Positions 50,203 to 61,734 of a stretch of DNA of 64,000 nucleotides are shown here, in pieces. The stretch's first letter is position 1. The number at the start of each line of letters is the position of its first letter. Origin of the DNA: Adiantum capillus-veneris (lineage: Eukaryota; Streptophyta; Polypodiopsida; Polypodiales; Pteridaceae); contig CM043958.1 of NCBI GenBank assembly GCA_014529385.2, forward strand, positions 156,525,293-156,589,292, written 5' to 3'. Made by a program: the position numbers and the translations under genes. The notes below the pieces were generated by a model. That model did no database searches. It worked only from the letters and a program-made list of their open reading frames with translations, and was not told the origin of the DNA.

Positions 50203-51687
50203 TCATCTGACATTTTCTCCTCTTGTACTGGTGAGAAGTACAACTATTCTCATTGTTGGCTCTATTGAAGATTTCTGGCCTGCTTTCGCCATGATCTCAT
50301 CTTGATGTAATTGTGTCTCCATGGAGGGTGGATTGAGACTTTGTTTTCCGATCTGACTTGCATCGGTTGATTTAGCTGGCAATGTCTGATTGATCTTTGG
50401 ACTTCCTATTGCTTCTTGGTTGTCTACAACCCCATTCTTCTTAACTTCTAGCTTTGGTGGCATTCTCTGCTCAATAGCTATTGTGGTTGCTTTTTGCTCA
50501 GTTTGATATGCACTTGCTATTGCCTGATTTGCTTTAAGCTCTTCTAAAGTTCTGATTGATGGAGATGAATCATCTTCAATAAGATCTGCTTTAATATCAT
50601 TCTCCATTTTAACTGTGGTTGAGGACTTTGTGCTGTCGTCCACGAGTGACCAGTCTTGGACTTCATTCTTTGTTGTCTCTGAAGACTGCATCCTGTTTGA
50701 ATTCTGTATCTCTAACATCTTCTGGGCCATTGGCATTCCCATTATGACGTCGTCTGGCATATCTTTTGCTGTGATCACATAGAATTGGGTTGTGATGATA
50801 TGTGAACTTACTTCAATGGCGGTGGAGATGATTCCCTAGCATTCTTCTCGTTTGTCTCCATATATGCTCACAAATTCATGAGCATCTACCAGCTTTTGTT
50901 GACCACATCTTTTCCAAGTGCAAAAAGACATGAGGTTCTTGTCTAACTGAAAATCTAGCTTTAGTTCGCTTGACAGCTTTTCTTCATTTTCACGAACTAT
51001 GTTGCACTTGATCTTCTCGAGATTTGTGTCTGGATTGACTTCTTTTGCTATGGCAACATCCTTTGGTTGGACCTTATCTGCATTTTCTTTGCTTTGATCA
51101 TCTGCTTCAATTGATGTTGATTCCATTGGTTGTAATATTGCACCTTTTTGCAATTGTTGAGCATTGTCTACCTGCATCTCAGTAACCTTTGATCTTAATA
51201 GATCCACTGTACTTTTTCGCAAAATTTTCCTCTTTGGAGGAGATTTTGGTGGTGACCTTTGTGTATCCTTCTGGACTTTAGCTCCCATTGATTTTGACTT
51301 TTCTATCACCTGTTCTGGCAACTTGAGGTTTTGCATCATCTTCAAATAGTCCTGGACGTCAGTCGGGCCATCCATAGGGGTTTGTACAAGGTTTTGATCT
51401 TGCTGATATTCGTTACCATGTGTATCTTGATATGCATATGTGAGCTTGATCACATGTAACTGTTTGAACACTATTGGCTTTGTTGGATTTTGACCCTGAC
51501 TTGTGGAGATCAGTTGAAACTTTTGTCCCTGATGATCTTCATAGAAGCATTTGTCTGTAGATTCTGATGGAACCTGGGTCAATTGGAAACTTCCAACAAC
51601 CATATGATCTTTCAAACGGGTCTGCTCAAGGGGTCTGCTGGCTAGAAGCTCTAGGGCTTCTAACTGGTGTAGCATTTCCTGGTGCAT
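50203..51687 (-). pseudogene. Gag-like C-terminal part and first retropepsin-like segment
   Basis: The frame is open from 51687 to 50203 except for one TAG near 50834-50836. It begins with two more YxDxxG motifs (CFYEDHQGQKFQL and AYQDTHGNEYQQDQ), followed by a Lys/Gln-rich linker. Across the TAG comes a segment with ISTAIEVSSHIITTQFYVI and then MPDDVIMGMPMAQKM. This is the C-terminal half of a retropepsin fold (flap region, then the hydrophobic DVI(L)G loop). The N-terminal D-T/S-G active site is not visible, so the protease would be inactive. The rest (about 50203-50720) is a Ser/Thr/Lys-rich tail. Confidence 0.5.
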
Positions 51688-52365
51688 AAGCTGAGCTTGA
51701 TGGATTTACAGCTCCCCCCTTCCTAGGGTGATCACTATAGCCTGCTTCATTGTAAAAGTTCAAAATTGGTTGGCTCTGATTTAGTCTCACCTTTTGGGAC
51801 TATAAAGGTACACTTTGGGTAGGATTGTTGATGGTTGGCATGTGTAAACCTTCTACATATTTTTTCCTTGAAGGGGTCTGCTGGCTAGAAGCTCTAGGGC
51901 TTCTAACTGGTGTAGCATTTCTTGGTGCATAAGCTGAGCTTGATGGATTTACAGCTCCCCCCTTCCTAGGGTGATCACTATAGCCTGCTTCATTGTAAAA
52001 GTTCAAAATTGGTTGGCATGATTTAGTCTCACCTTTTGGGACTGTAAAGGTACACTTTGGGTAGCATTGCTGATGGTTGGCATGTGTAAACCTTCTACAT
52101 AGTTTCCTATGTATTTCCTTGAAACATGACAAATTATTTTCCAAGTCAATCTGTACATAGCATTATCTTTGCTTTGATATTGTCTATCCCATAAGTTTCC
52201 TATGATATGAGCTTCTGTGGTTTCGAGACCCAAGGCATCATAGATGCTAGACTCTCGTCTGTATCTACGACTGTTTTGATCAAAGTATATGTTTGTTTGG
52301 TCACAACATCCAAGTATGATTTCCAATGGAGGCGAGTTTGGCTCTGAACAATTTTTTGGGTTCAC
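51625..52365 (-). pseudogene. Gag-like protein, second module and duplicated segment
   Basis: In another frame the region begins with a second ~52-residue module: NIYFDQNSRRYRRESSIY, then RQYQSKDNAMYRLTW (about 52134-52290), position by position like the module at 53.1-53.25 kb. It is followed by a Cys/His-bearing stretch (FTHANHQQCYPKC) and a Ser/Pro-rich linker. A 243-bp direct duplication (51631-51873 and 51874-52116) repeats the linker. The second copy has gained or lost a base, so the frame is broken. Confidence 0.55.
51631..52116. repeat. 243-bp direct tandem duplication
   Basis: The two copies start with gggtctgctggctagaag at 51631 and 51874 and are almost identical, so the event is recent. 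243 bp equals 81 codons, but copy differences of one base break the frame. Confidence 0.9.
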
Positions 52366-52414
52366 TCGGGTAATATCCTTCAGCTCTGGAGAGGATGGGC
52401 TATAATAGATTCTT

Positions 52415-53686
52415 TCAGAGGATGGTTCTTTCCTCTAAAATGAACCATCCTTTCTGATCTATCACTGGACGCACTTCTATGAACTGGTATGTGGGCCGTT
52501 CAAACACAGGTTGATCCTTTTTGTACAGTTTTCCTTTTTGGTCTACAAAGTGTGCATATGAATTATGTGTACCATACAAAACTAACATCATTTTGTCTGA
52601 TGTGTCCCTTAGACTCGTGAATGATTGCACACTTGTGGCCGTGGATGCAAAATCATTTGCAAATTTAACAGTCTTTTCAACCTTTGGTGATATCTCGACT
52701 GCTTTACTAAATTCATGCAAGAATTTGTTGTTCAAAGAATCAATTTTAATCTTTTTAGGTACCGATGCATCCTTATGCTGATTTTGAATTTGCAGTGTTT
52801 TTACTAGTGCTTTTAATGGTAATACACAATTATCTGATTGCATTAAAAGTGATGGGTTAGATGCACTTACATCAAGATTTGCATTTCCAATTTTCTCTGT
52901 GCCTTGCTTGTTGGCAGTTGATGTGTCCCTGTTGTCTGGATTTCTTGGACAATCTTCAGAAAAATATCCACCTTTTCGTCCACAATCTGAGCAATACGCC
53001 ATGACTGGTGGTATTTCATCTGTCTCTATCATGTCAAGCTCTTGCTGAGGAGCTTCTATTTTTGTGCTTCCCAAGTTGTCGGTAGTTTCTTTTAGAACAT
53101 TGAGCATCAAGTTATATATTGCTCCATCTTGACCTTTGTACCGTCTTTGGCTTGGTTCTCCAATTAGATTTGCTTCTATTGGTTGATCTGTTGGATCTTC
53201 CATTACTAGATCTTGACTATAGATTTGACCACTGTAATCCATGTACAATGACCCTGATTGCATATGCACTAAATGGATACTTTGCGGACCTGTGCAGGTC
53301 TCTGGATAAACACTTGCGTTGAAGTTTTGAACTTATATTTGCACTTCATCTTTGAGCTTGCAATACCTAGCTCCACTGAAGTTTGTGAATATCTGGGAGT
53401 TATCTGAATTTGTCTTTACTCTGATCAATACGATCTTGGCTCGTGTGTTGCTTTTACTACTCATAAGATACCTATGACCTTCTGTATCTGTGTAAAAAAA
53501 AATTTCCCCATTGTAACCATAAAGCTGCAAAACCTGGTCGGTTGCAGTTGTGCATGTGTTGCCACGGCTACTAGCATGCTTTGTTGTACTTGAATTCTCG
53601 GCTGATTTGAGTCCATGTTTGCTCAATCCACAAAAACTGTCAATTGGCAGACTCTGGTATTGATTAGCAGAATTTCTGCTGCTCAA
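52415..53686 (-). pseudogene. Gag-like protein, N-terminal half, with repeated YxDxxG module
   Basis: The frame runs from 53686 to 52415 with one TAA at 53333-53335. Recurring motifs have the form aromatic-x-Asp-x-x-Gly-x-x-Tyr: FYTDTEGHRYL, LYMDYSGQIYSQD and FVDQKGKLYKKDQ. One full module of about 52 residues (about 53092-53248) continues to RRYKGQDGAIYNLM. A degenerate zinc knuckle follows as CSDCGRKGGYFSEDCP, in which the His is absent and the spacing is one residue too long. The order (modular N-terminal part, then knuckle, then protease downstream) suggests a Gag. I do not recognise the family. Confidence 0.55.
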
Positions 53687-53899
53687 TTTTGATTAAACTG
53701 TTGTAGCCAAAGCACTTTTGTAGCTGACTGCTCTTTAGACTCGCAAGAGTTGATTAACTCTAGCTTGAGAGTTTCAAAATTGATTTGGGCCTTTGAAATG
53801 ATGAAAATCTGGGCCTTGAACAGATTAATATGTAATCCATCGTGATTAATCGATTTTCGGCTTGATTTTGACAAATTTAGAAATTTGTATGCTGCTGAC

Positions 53900-56169
53900 G
53901 GTTTCGAGTTGACTGTTTTTGCACCAACTGATCTGATTCGCTTTCACATGGTTTGCGCGGTGTGACTCTCCGACGGTGCTTTTTTGCGATGTGCGCAGTA
54001 CACTTTTCGGCCTTGCTTTTGCTTTTCGGCCTCGTTCTGGCTATTCCTGGCTCTTTTTGGCTTTTTTGGACACTTTCTATGACTTTCTTTTTATTTTTCT
54101 TAATTATCTGTGAAATTTTGAATTTTCTAAAATATTTGGTCTTTTTATGATTTTTTGGGAAAGCTTTGATTTTTAATGACTTTTTTGGGGTTTTTTTTTT
54201 GAATTTTTTGATTTATTTTGAATTTTTCGGACGACTTTGGATTTTCTGTGAGTTTTTTACTATTTTTTTGATTTATCTATGGGATTTTTGGGTTTTTTAA
54301 GATTTTCTTTTTGCTTTTTATTTTTCTGTGAATTTTTCTAAATTTTTCATGAAAATTTTGAATTTTTGTGATTTTTTATGTGTTTTTTATTTTTTGTGAT
54401 TTAAAAAAAAGACTCTTTTTTTAATGAGTTTTCTATTTTTTATAATTTTCTAACTCTTTTTTTTAATTGGGTTTTTGAAAATTTTTATTGTTTTTATGAT
54501 TTTTAATGGTTTTTTTCTTACTAATATACAAATTAATGAAATGAAAGTGAGAAAAAAAAGAAAATGAAATGAAATGAAATTTACAGGGAAAGCAAACGAA
54601 ATGAAATGAAATTGAAACAAAATGAAATGAATCAATACAAAAGTCAATGACACAAAAAAAAGGCAAAAAGACAAAAGGCTTTAAAAGGCTCCACAGCAGT
54701 TGAGGAAACAGAGAAAGAAGACAAGTAGGTCTCTTTTTTTTTTTTCAAAAATTATAACGTCTTCTTGTAGCTTGTGTGTTGTGTTTGTAAAGGTGGGTTC
54801 ACACATCACGAAGCACAAGAACGGCGACGGAAGTGGAAGAAGTAAGAAGAAGAAGATTATTTTAGCATCGTAGGAAAGTATCCCAAGAGAAGTAAATCTC
54901 TATCCGACGAGGAAAGTCCATGCGCCGAAAGGCACGCTGGAAACCGAAAAAAAGCCGAATTTAGGTTGAAAATTAGCCAAAACGCGTAAAATCACCCGAA
55001 AATCCAAATAATTGCAAACATTATCCAAAAAATACCCAAAAAAAATTTGTGAATTCTCCACACACTGGGGAATAGTGCAGCCAAATAAAATTGAACAAAT
55101 CACATCAATTCAATTGCCAACAATTTTATCAATAAAATCAAGACTAGGCAATTAAACCGGCAAAATCAGGTCAAAAATTGACGTAATTAGGGTGTGTAAA
55201 TCCCTGTTTTGAGCACAAAAATGTAAAAATTAATCATTACACATGTCATTTATGCAATCAAAACATTGAATTAACCAAACACTTTTTTAGGCACGCACAC
55301 ACTAAAAGATTGGCAGTTTTTACCAATCTTTAGGTGCGCACACAAAAGGGTTAAATTTGTCGGATTTGCAATGTGACTTCACAAATCATTAGTTGGGCAT
55401 AAGTACAACACACATCAATCATCACAATTTACAAATCATAACGCACACATTGATTTCTAGGTGCTCAAACATGGGCAAAATAGTGCACACACCTAAAATT
55501 AGCATACACACACTTGATTTTAGTACACACACACTCAATTAAAATGCACACACACTTGATTTTAGTGCACATACACTTGAAATTGACCATCCAAGCATGC
55601 AATTAACTCAATTAGGCACCCAATGAGAAACCTACAATCATCAATTAGCAATTGAAACTTATCAAATTCATGCGCCACCAATTCTTAAAAATTTCGGCAT
55701 TACGATGGCGTGAAAACGAATAATCCCAAAATTTTCAATCGTTAATATCACATTGCATTGCATCAACATAGCATAGCATTACATTGCATCACATTACATT
55801 GCATCATGGTGGGATTTCTACACAATTCTACACATCCTTAGATTCTAGGGAGGTTGAGAATACCACCTTAATTACCTTTCCGTTGAAGATCAATTGAATG
55901 GTCGAATGCTCCAATCCTTCATAGCACATTAGTAAGTTAGCAAAAATTAGTCAAATTAGCAAGGGGCTAGTGAGAAATTAGAGTGTGTAAACACACAATT
56001 GGCAAGATACGGTCACACATTAGGGAATTATGAACACAATGCTTCATGCACACACATTCAAAATCCACAAAAATATAAACACATAAGTGAAATTAGTAGT
56101 GAAATTAGTAGTGAAATTAGTGAGGGAACGTATTCGTTTATGCTACAATTACACTAGCATAGGCCATCG
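53900..56169 (-). other. Low-complexity leader of the tRNA-Asp-primed element
   Basis: No gene is seen. 54050-54530 is extremely T-rich on the plus strand with gattttt-like repeats. 54535-54640 is a degenerate (AAATG)n tract. About 55490-55590 holds four ~28-bp units with cacacacacttgatttta. 55745-55815 is a degenerate (CATTG/CATAG)n tract. On the element's own strand this is an A-rich, simple-sequence leader. Confidence 0.6.
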
Positions 56170-56188
56170 TCCCCGGCAACGGCGCCAA
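56170..56188 (-). other. Primer-binding site for tRNA-Asp
   Basis: The plus strand reads TCCCCGGCAACGGCGCCA, the 3' end of plant tRNA-Asp including CCA, so the complementary PBS is on the minus strand. It sits one base inside an LTR end (CA read on the minus strand at 56190-56191). Confidence 0.88.
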
Positions 56189-56189
56189 A

Positions 56190-57100
56190 TGTTGGGGGTC
56201 CTATCGTTGCAATAGATCCAATGACGGAAAAAATTATCAATCCGGAGGGATGAGCTACCCGGCTAGGGCATGGAAACACTCACATGGTTAGTGAGATAAT
56301 CGTGGCAACACAAATGGTTAACTCTACGAGGTGAGCTTCTCGGCCTATGGAGGAGCTCAGCCGCAATGAAGGGCAATCTCCATATCCACTTCTTTTCACC
56401 TCTAATCAACCCAATCACACATACTACGATTGCAAGACGCACACAACACTAATCCTATCATGCAACACACTAATCGCAAGCACACACACATAGATCTATC
56501 GAGCACCACACTCCAATCAAACTTACATGCACACACAAGCAAAAGAGGGAAATCACACAAGATTAGAGAGGGATTAACCACTAATTAGTTAAGATCTAGT
56601 TAATATAAGCATCATAGGAAATCATAATAAGTATGAGAGAGGCATAGTGAGAGAGAATGAATCATTGATTAGTGTTAATCAAATCTCATGAGCAAAGAGA
56701 AGCTCAAGGACTCCATAGCCACACACCTCAAGAGCTAATATGCAATGTCCGGGCGCCCAAGGCCTTTAGGGCTCATCACTTACTGAATCTATAACCTAGG
56801 CACAATAAGTGACCTATTCTTTACAACTTGGAACTCCCATTGAGCTCGTAAAACATTCAAATATTACAATGACCTGAAAAAAATCGGGAATTTATAATAT
56901 GTGACCATTTTGGGAAAACGTGAAAAATGTGTAACTCCAATATTTATTGTTTCTTCATGTTGATCTTCAATGTGCATCTGTACGTCTTTGGTCTTTAGCA
57001 TCTTTTGTTAACTGACGTTGACTTAGTTAACATCCATGTACCTTTTCCATATTTTTGACCCAGAACTTAGCCACTACAATGTACATGCTATTTATAGCCT
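56190..57100 (-). repeat. LTR of the minus-strand element (right end unresolved)
   Basis: The inner end is ...CCCCCAACA next to the PBS. A TATA box on the minus strand (GGCTATAAATAGC, about 57089-57101) lies about 900 bp from it, so the LTR extends beyond 57.1 kb. No second copy is present in the window, so the outer end and a target duplication cannot be fixed. Confidence 0.6.
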
Positions 57101-57101
57101 A
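57089..57101 (-). promoter_or_regulatory. TATA box in the LTR
   Basis: GGCTATAAATAGC on the minus strand, correctly oriented to transcribe the element towards lower coordinates. Confidence 0.55.
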
Positions 57102-57109
57102 ATCTCAAA

Positions 57110-58185
57110 GTCTCATCTCATTTGAACGTCAAAACCCAAGTCAAAACCCCAAAATTGTCCAAGTACTCTGAGAAAGTGCAAAAATTAACCTAATATCCAG
57201 TCCAGAGGTCCAAACCCAAAAACTTGATACCATATATTTAGTAATCATGTTGATCGTAATAGTACAAAGAAAGTTCAATTTGGCCTCCAAACATAGATTG
57301 TTCTCCATGTCCCCAAGGGGATAGCTTGACTTGAAATCTTTCTAGACTATAGTGCATATATAAGGAAACATGTCCCCAAGTCCAATTTTGCGAAAAAGAA
57401 AATTTGGGTCAAAAGGCACCAAAATAGAAGATAGACTCAAAACTGTAAACCAAACCTAGTAATTGGCTTTTGACCTATCAAAAAATTCCAAATTCAAAAA
57501 GATTTGAGATATAGCTTGTAGACATAGAATGTGACAAGCTCTCCAAAGATCAAGTCCATGGTGGAACATGGATCGCGATCCATGCCCCCAACCTCAAAAA
57601 TTGGTGAAAATTGGTACAAAGCCTGTAGGTGACTTTGTCTAGCTACTGTTGAATTTGAAGCCAAAATTTGATAGGGGTAATGCATGTATCTCTTAATAGT
57701 GGGGGTATTTGATTATAGATATAATTGAGTACATCTTATATCTCAATCTTGAGCTAAAAATACCCTCTAGAGACCAAGATACAATCAAAAATTCCTGTGT
57801 GCTGGTCTTGAAAATGTTTTGAGTGCTATTAGTTAGGTAAAGCCAGGATAAAAGCTTGTGACCAATAGGACTATCAAAGACTATCTTGAGAGTATTAACC
57901 ATGACAAATCATCCACCCCAAGGGTTTTTTACTCAACTCAAAGATATGCAAATGTAAGAAATGTTGCAACACCTTTGATAGTGGGATTGAGAGAAAAGGT
58001 GGAGACCTATCAAACAAACAACACCACACCGCAAGGCATGGCCCATGGATGTTTTCCAAGTGATTATACACTTCATTAAGAACCACATAAGCCATCATAC
58101 ACATCGAATCAAATGTGTGTTCTTGGAAAGAGAAGAGCAAAAATTGAAGAATACCTAGAGGAGAAGAATCCACTGATCAACAAAG
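57110..58185. other. Non-coding or unresolved stretch
   Basis: It probably contains the rest of the LTR (U3) of the minus-strand element. A plus frame at 57858-58079 is open without a recognised motif. Nothing else is supported. Confidence 0.45.
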
Positions 58186-58189
58186 CTTG

Positions 58190-59344
58190 AAGTGCTTAAG
58201 AGCCAAGCTTGTGGTGGGAACTAGACCTAAGCTTGAGGGGCTTGAGGTGTCAAAAAGTAAAAGATCCAATCCCTACAAGGAGGGGGTGAGCCCTGCATGA
58301 GGGGGATGAGAGAGAAAACACACACACTCACACAAGGCATGCCTAGTACAAAGAAAGCAAAGGGGAAACTTGTCAAGTTCCTCCTCATGTTGCCCTCGTG
58401 GTGTGCCTGAAGCCTACTGGTTGGACACCCAAGGGGTCCAATGATAATTTAGGAGATTTAATTAATCGTCTTTGTATTTATCAAGTCCTATCTCTCAAAG
58501 GGGAAAGGGGGGACACTTGTCCCAAGGCTACCCTTGTTGCTTGTAATGCCTCCTGCTTGTGATTGGCTAGGCTTGGAGAGGTCCAATGAGCTTCAAGCAT
58601 GAGCTACAAGGGGGGGTTGACCAAAGAAATCTAAGGGGTTGCTTGAGGGGTATATTATCCCACACACGCACTCTCATTATGCAATGTGCAAAGTGCAAGA
58701 GCTCCCTCTCCTTCTCCAAGCAAGTAGAGGTTGAGAGCCTACACCAACACTCTTGGCTATGGAGTGCAAATCTAACCAAGATCCATGCTTCAATGCTTAA
58801 GCTTGCCATCTTCCTTATCTTCATTACTATGCTATTATGTATGCTAGCAAGAAGAGTGATGATAAGTGAGGAACTAATTCTTTCTCATATGAAATGTTTA
58901 TTCTTACTCTTCCCTACCCTCATTCCCTGCTAGCTCTCTCCACCTTTGAAGGTGTTTGAGGTCTTGGGGCTGAGGCTTGGGATAGTTAAAGTTTTCTACA
59001 AAGTCTATGTTATGCTTGTGATGCATGAAGCTTTCCATCTTCATTGCATCACCTAGGTCACAAGGAACACAAAGATTGTATTGTAACAAGTTTCTCTTAT
59101 TGGGAGAAATCATAATACAAATGCCTATTGGAGGGGGAACTGGCTCCACATAAATCCGGTCCTTAACTGTTGTCATGTTCTCCAAATTCTCTCTCTTGAA
59201 AAAGTATTGTTCATGCCAAGTAAACTAATTGCTATACCTATGTTGACTTCAATTATGTTCACCCGCTATGCTCACAAAGTAATTTCTGAAAAATAATCTC
59301 ATTAATTTTCGCTACTCTCAAGTTAATAGTCCAATTCCATTGCA
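58190..59344 (+). repeat. Gypsy 5' LTR (left end approximate)
   Basis: It ends ...CCATTGCA one base before the PBS. Its first ~450 bp match the fragment at 24.36-24.97 kb. An 85-93-codon minus frame at 58904-59185 lies inside it. Confidence 0.6.
58904..59185 (-). other. Antisense 93-codon ORF inside the Gypsy LTR
   Basis: The frame from ATG 59185 reads like protein rather than random sequence: DRIYVEPVPPPIGICIM, PNKRNLLQYNLCVPCDLGD and NFNYPKPQPQDLKHLQRW. I recognise no family. It could be a captured gene piece, an old insertion in the LTR, or chance. Confidence 0.3.
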
Positions 59345-59345
59345 T

Positions 59346-59357
59346 TGGTATAAGAGC
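59346..59357 (+). other. Gypsy primer-binding site (tRNA-Met type, one mismatch)
   Basis: TGGTATAAGAGC differs at one base from the canonical TGGTATCAGAGC and is one base after the LTR end, the same spacing as in the Copia element. Confidence 0.8.
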
Positions 59358-59758
59358 ATTTGGTTTCTCTTTTCTTGCTTAAGAAGAGAGGTCCTTAAGT
59401 AGCCTATAAATGGTTGATTTTGATAATTACTTTAGGGTATGTGGAATTGGGATCTATTATTGGTTTTGTGAGCCCACTATGTGGAATAGGGTGCACACCT
59501 TGGGAGCTTTGGACTTAATAATGGAGTCTTCTTAGACTTGCCTACGGCTTTACCATTATTGAGTCATAAGAAGTCTAAAAGGAGCTAGCCCTCGGCAACT
59601 CTGCTATGTTATACCTACTCCACTACTCTCTATAATTAACCACTTCGAGCTGTGGGTGTAGATACGCAAGAGCCAATTTTCAAAGGCTAAGAGGAATGGC
59701 AACTAAGGTTTTGAATTACCAAAGCATACACTAAGTACGTACACAAATTTTGTTAACA

Positions 59759-61198
59759 TGGCTAATAATAATCAAGAGAGTAGAATGAACATTGATAGCT
59801 TTGATTTTGCACATGAAGGTGCTAATGATGATGCCCGCATTTTTGTGAATTCTTGTTACTAGGTTGCAGCAAGCTATGAGCAACCTTGCCTTGCAAGCCA
59901 AAGTTACACAACACCTTTGCGCTTATGGGATTTCCCAACCTGCCCAAGAGGAGAGAGAGCTTAGGAGGCCTCTTGAAGAGACCCCCAAAAGAAGACTCTC
60001 CAATTAAAGAGGAGGAATCGAAAGAGCAAGAAATCAATGAAACTTTAAGTTCCTCTGAAGATGCGGCTCCACAAAGACGGTGGTCTAGACGATTTCCCAC
60101 TCCTCCCAAGAGGAAAAGACCAACACACCATTTTTCTCCTCTTCGTTCTGAAAGGAAGAGAGGAAACAAAGGAAGAAAAGGGCTAGAAAGAGGTCCCCCT
60201 TTTCTCCTTGTTCTTCACCTTCCTCCTCTTCCGATGAAAGCTATGGCTATTCTCCCAGAGAATACAAGAGGGGAGGACATCGCAAACCATACCCTGCATG
60301 GCAAAGGTCACAAAAGCTAAAGAATTTCAAGGAGGGAGGAGAGAGTATCTCTTTTCTCACCTATGATGGCACCTTTGGTGCTACTGACGACAAAGTGTTG
60401 GCCTTCATCCAGCAATTTGATGCTACCTTTGGAGACAAGGGCTTCATAGAGTCCTCCAAGCTACACCATGTCGCTATGCACTTCCAAAAATCAGCTTGGC
60501 AATGGTGGGCTAGCCTTTGTGGCAATGGTGGAGCCCCAAAGACATGGAAAACTCTACGAGTCTCCATCATGAAGCAATTTCTTGCATGTGATGCAAAGGA
60601 AAAAGTGCTTACCGAATAGTGCAGCTTGAAGCTTCTCTCTCATGAGTCTATCCACAAGTATGTAGAAAAGTTTTGGGATTTACATCTCAAAGCTATTGTC
60701 TTTCAAAAGATAGACTTTTCCGAGCAAAAGTAGTAATTTTGTGTGGGATTACCTGAAGAGATGGCCGAATACATCACCTCTCAACGGCCTGGTTCTATCA
60801 CCAAAGTAATCCATCACACCATGGTTGCTTCACGCATCAATTTCCATCAAGGGGCTAGACGGAATGTCAAGCCCATGGAAAACAAAGACAAAAATGATGC
60901 AAAGGGGAAAACCAATGGTCAAATTTCTTCCCAAGGCACTTCCAACAACAACAACAACAATCGGTCCAAGGAGAAGGGAGTTTACAAAGGCAAAAAAAAA
61001 CTCTCTCCTGAAGAGGTTGAAGCTTTTTTCAAGGACTATAAGTGTTTCAAGTGTGGGGAGCAAGGACATGGCTATCATTATTGCGCCAAGAAGAATTCTC
61101 GCAATGAGACTCCTAGGAATTCCGCCATCGAAGCTCCAAAAGAGGATGTTCATTGCAAAGGATCATCACTTTCCTACGCTTGGGGAAAGGTAAGATAG
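59759..61198 (+). pseudogene. Gypsy gag, broken
   Basis: A possible start ATG is at 59759 (MANNNQESRMNID), followed by a TAG and frame changes through a basic, Ser/Pro-rich part. The capsid-type retrotrans-gag domain is clear at about 60355-60620 (TYDGTFGATDDKVLAFIQ, KSAWQWWASLCG, WKTLRVSIMKQF). It is followed by a TAG, then HKYVEKFWDL, two stops, and the 60743-61198 frame with a zinc knuckle CFKCGEQGHGYHYC (about 61043). Gag would package the element RNA; here at least four stops prevent that. Confidence 0.82.
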
Positions 61199-61710
61199 CA
61201 TGATGCCTTCATCTTGTTTGACCCTGGCTCTACTCACAACTTCATATCAACAGAGTTGGCCACCAAGTTGGGCATTCAAGATTTTAAGATGGGAGATATG
61301 GTAATGGCTGACACAGCTTTCAAGGGACAGTAAGCCTCTCTTACTCCCTTGATTGGGAAGTTGAGGCTTCATGTCCAAAGCTATGTCGACAAAGAAGAAT
61401 TTTTCATCTCTCCTCTCCAATATGAGGATGCTATCCTAGGGGCGCCATGGTTTGATCACATGGCTGTCAATATGAAGTTCCCTGAAAGGAGAATCTACTT
61501 CACCTACAGGGGAAAGACATGTATATAGATGCTAGTGAGCGTGGTCGCACTATTCCACTTGTAAATCCTCTTGCTTTTGATAAGTCAATGAAGAGCTCAG
61601 TTTTTGCATACATGATTTTTGTCAAAGAGTCCCTAAAAGATCCTAATGTTTCATTAAATGTAAATGGTAGGAATCAAGAAGAGTTAAAGACCACTACAAG
61701 ACTTAAGTAA
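61199..61710 (+). pseudogene. Gypsy protease remnant and pre-RT linker
   Basis: After an in-frame TAG (61196-61198) the frame reads DAFILFDPGSTHNFIS, the retropepsin active-site region with Pro in place of the usual Ser/Thr of D-S/T-G. It continues with LATKLGIQDF, then a TAA, LHVQSYVDKEEFF and DAILGAPWFDHM (the second retropepsin hallmark). The sequence ends with a short linker (about 61519-61710) before the RT would start. Confidence 0.8.
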
Positions 61711-61734
61711 GAAGAACGTTAAGTATGTATGGAT

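Larger units (their letters stand above)
48835..57100 (-). mobile_element. LTR retrotransposon with tRNA-Asp PBS, gag/protease only
   Basis: On the minus strand the order is LTR (from 56190 rightwards), PBS for tRNA-Asp (56170-56188), a ~2.3-kb low-complexity leader, then Gag-like and protease-like frames from about 53874 down to about 48835. I see no reverse transcriptase, RNase H or integrase motif on either strand in this interval, and no second LTR. A tRNA-Asp PBS is typical of the Athila/Tat side of plant Ty3/Gypsy elements. The element is either truncated on its 3' side or a non-autonomous gag-type element. Its right end is not resolved. Confidence 0.7.

Noticed and set aside
48835-53874. 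Endogenous pararetrovirus (caulimovirid)
   Set aside because: The PBS is for tRNA-Asp next to an LTR end, and no movement protein or RT motif is seen; a retrotransposon fits better, though the family stays open.
53941-54530. Membrane protein from Phe/Leu-rich frames
   Set aside because: The T-rich composition alone produces Phe-rich frames on both strands.
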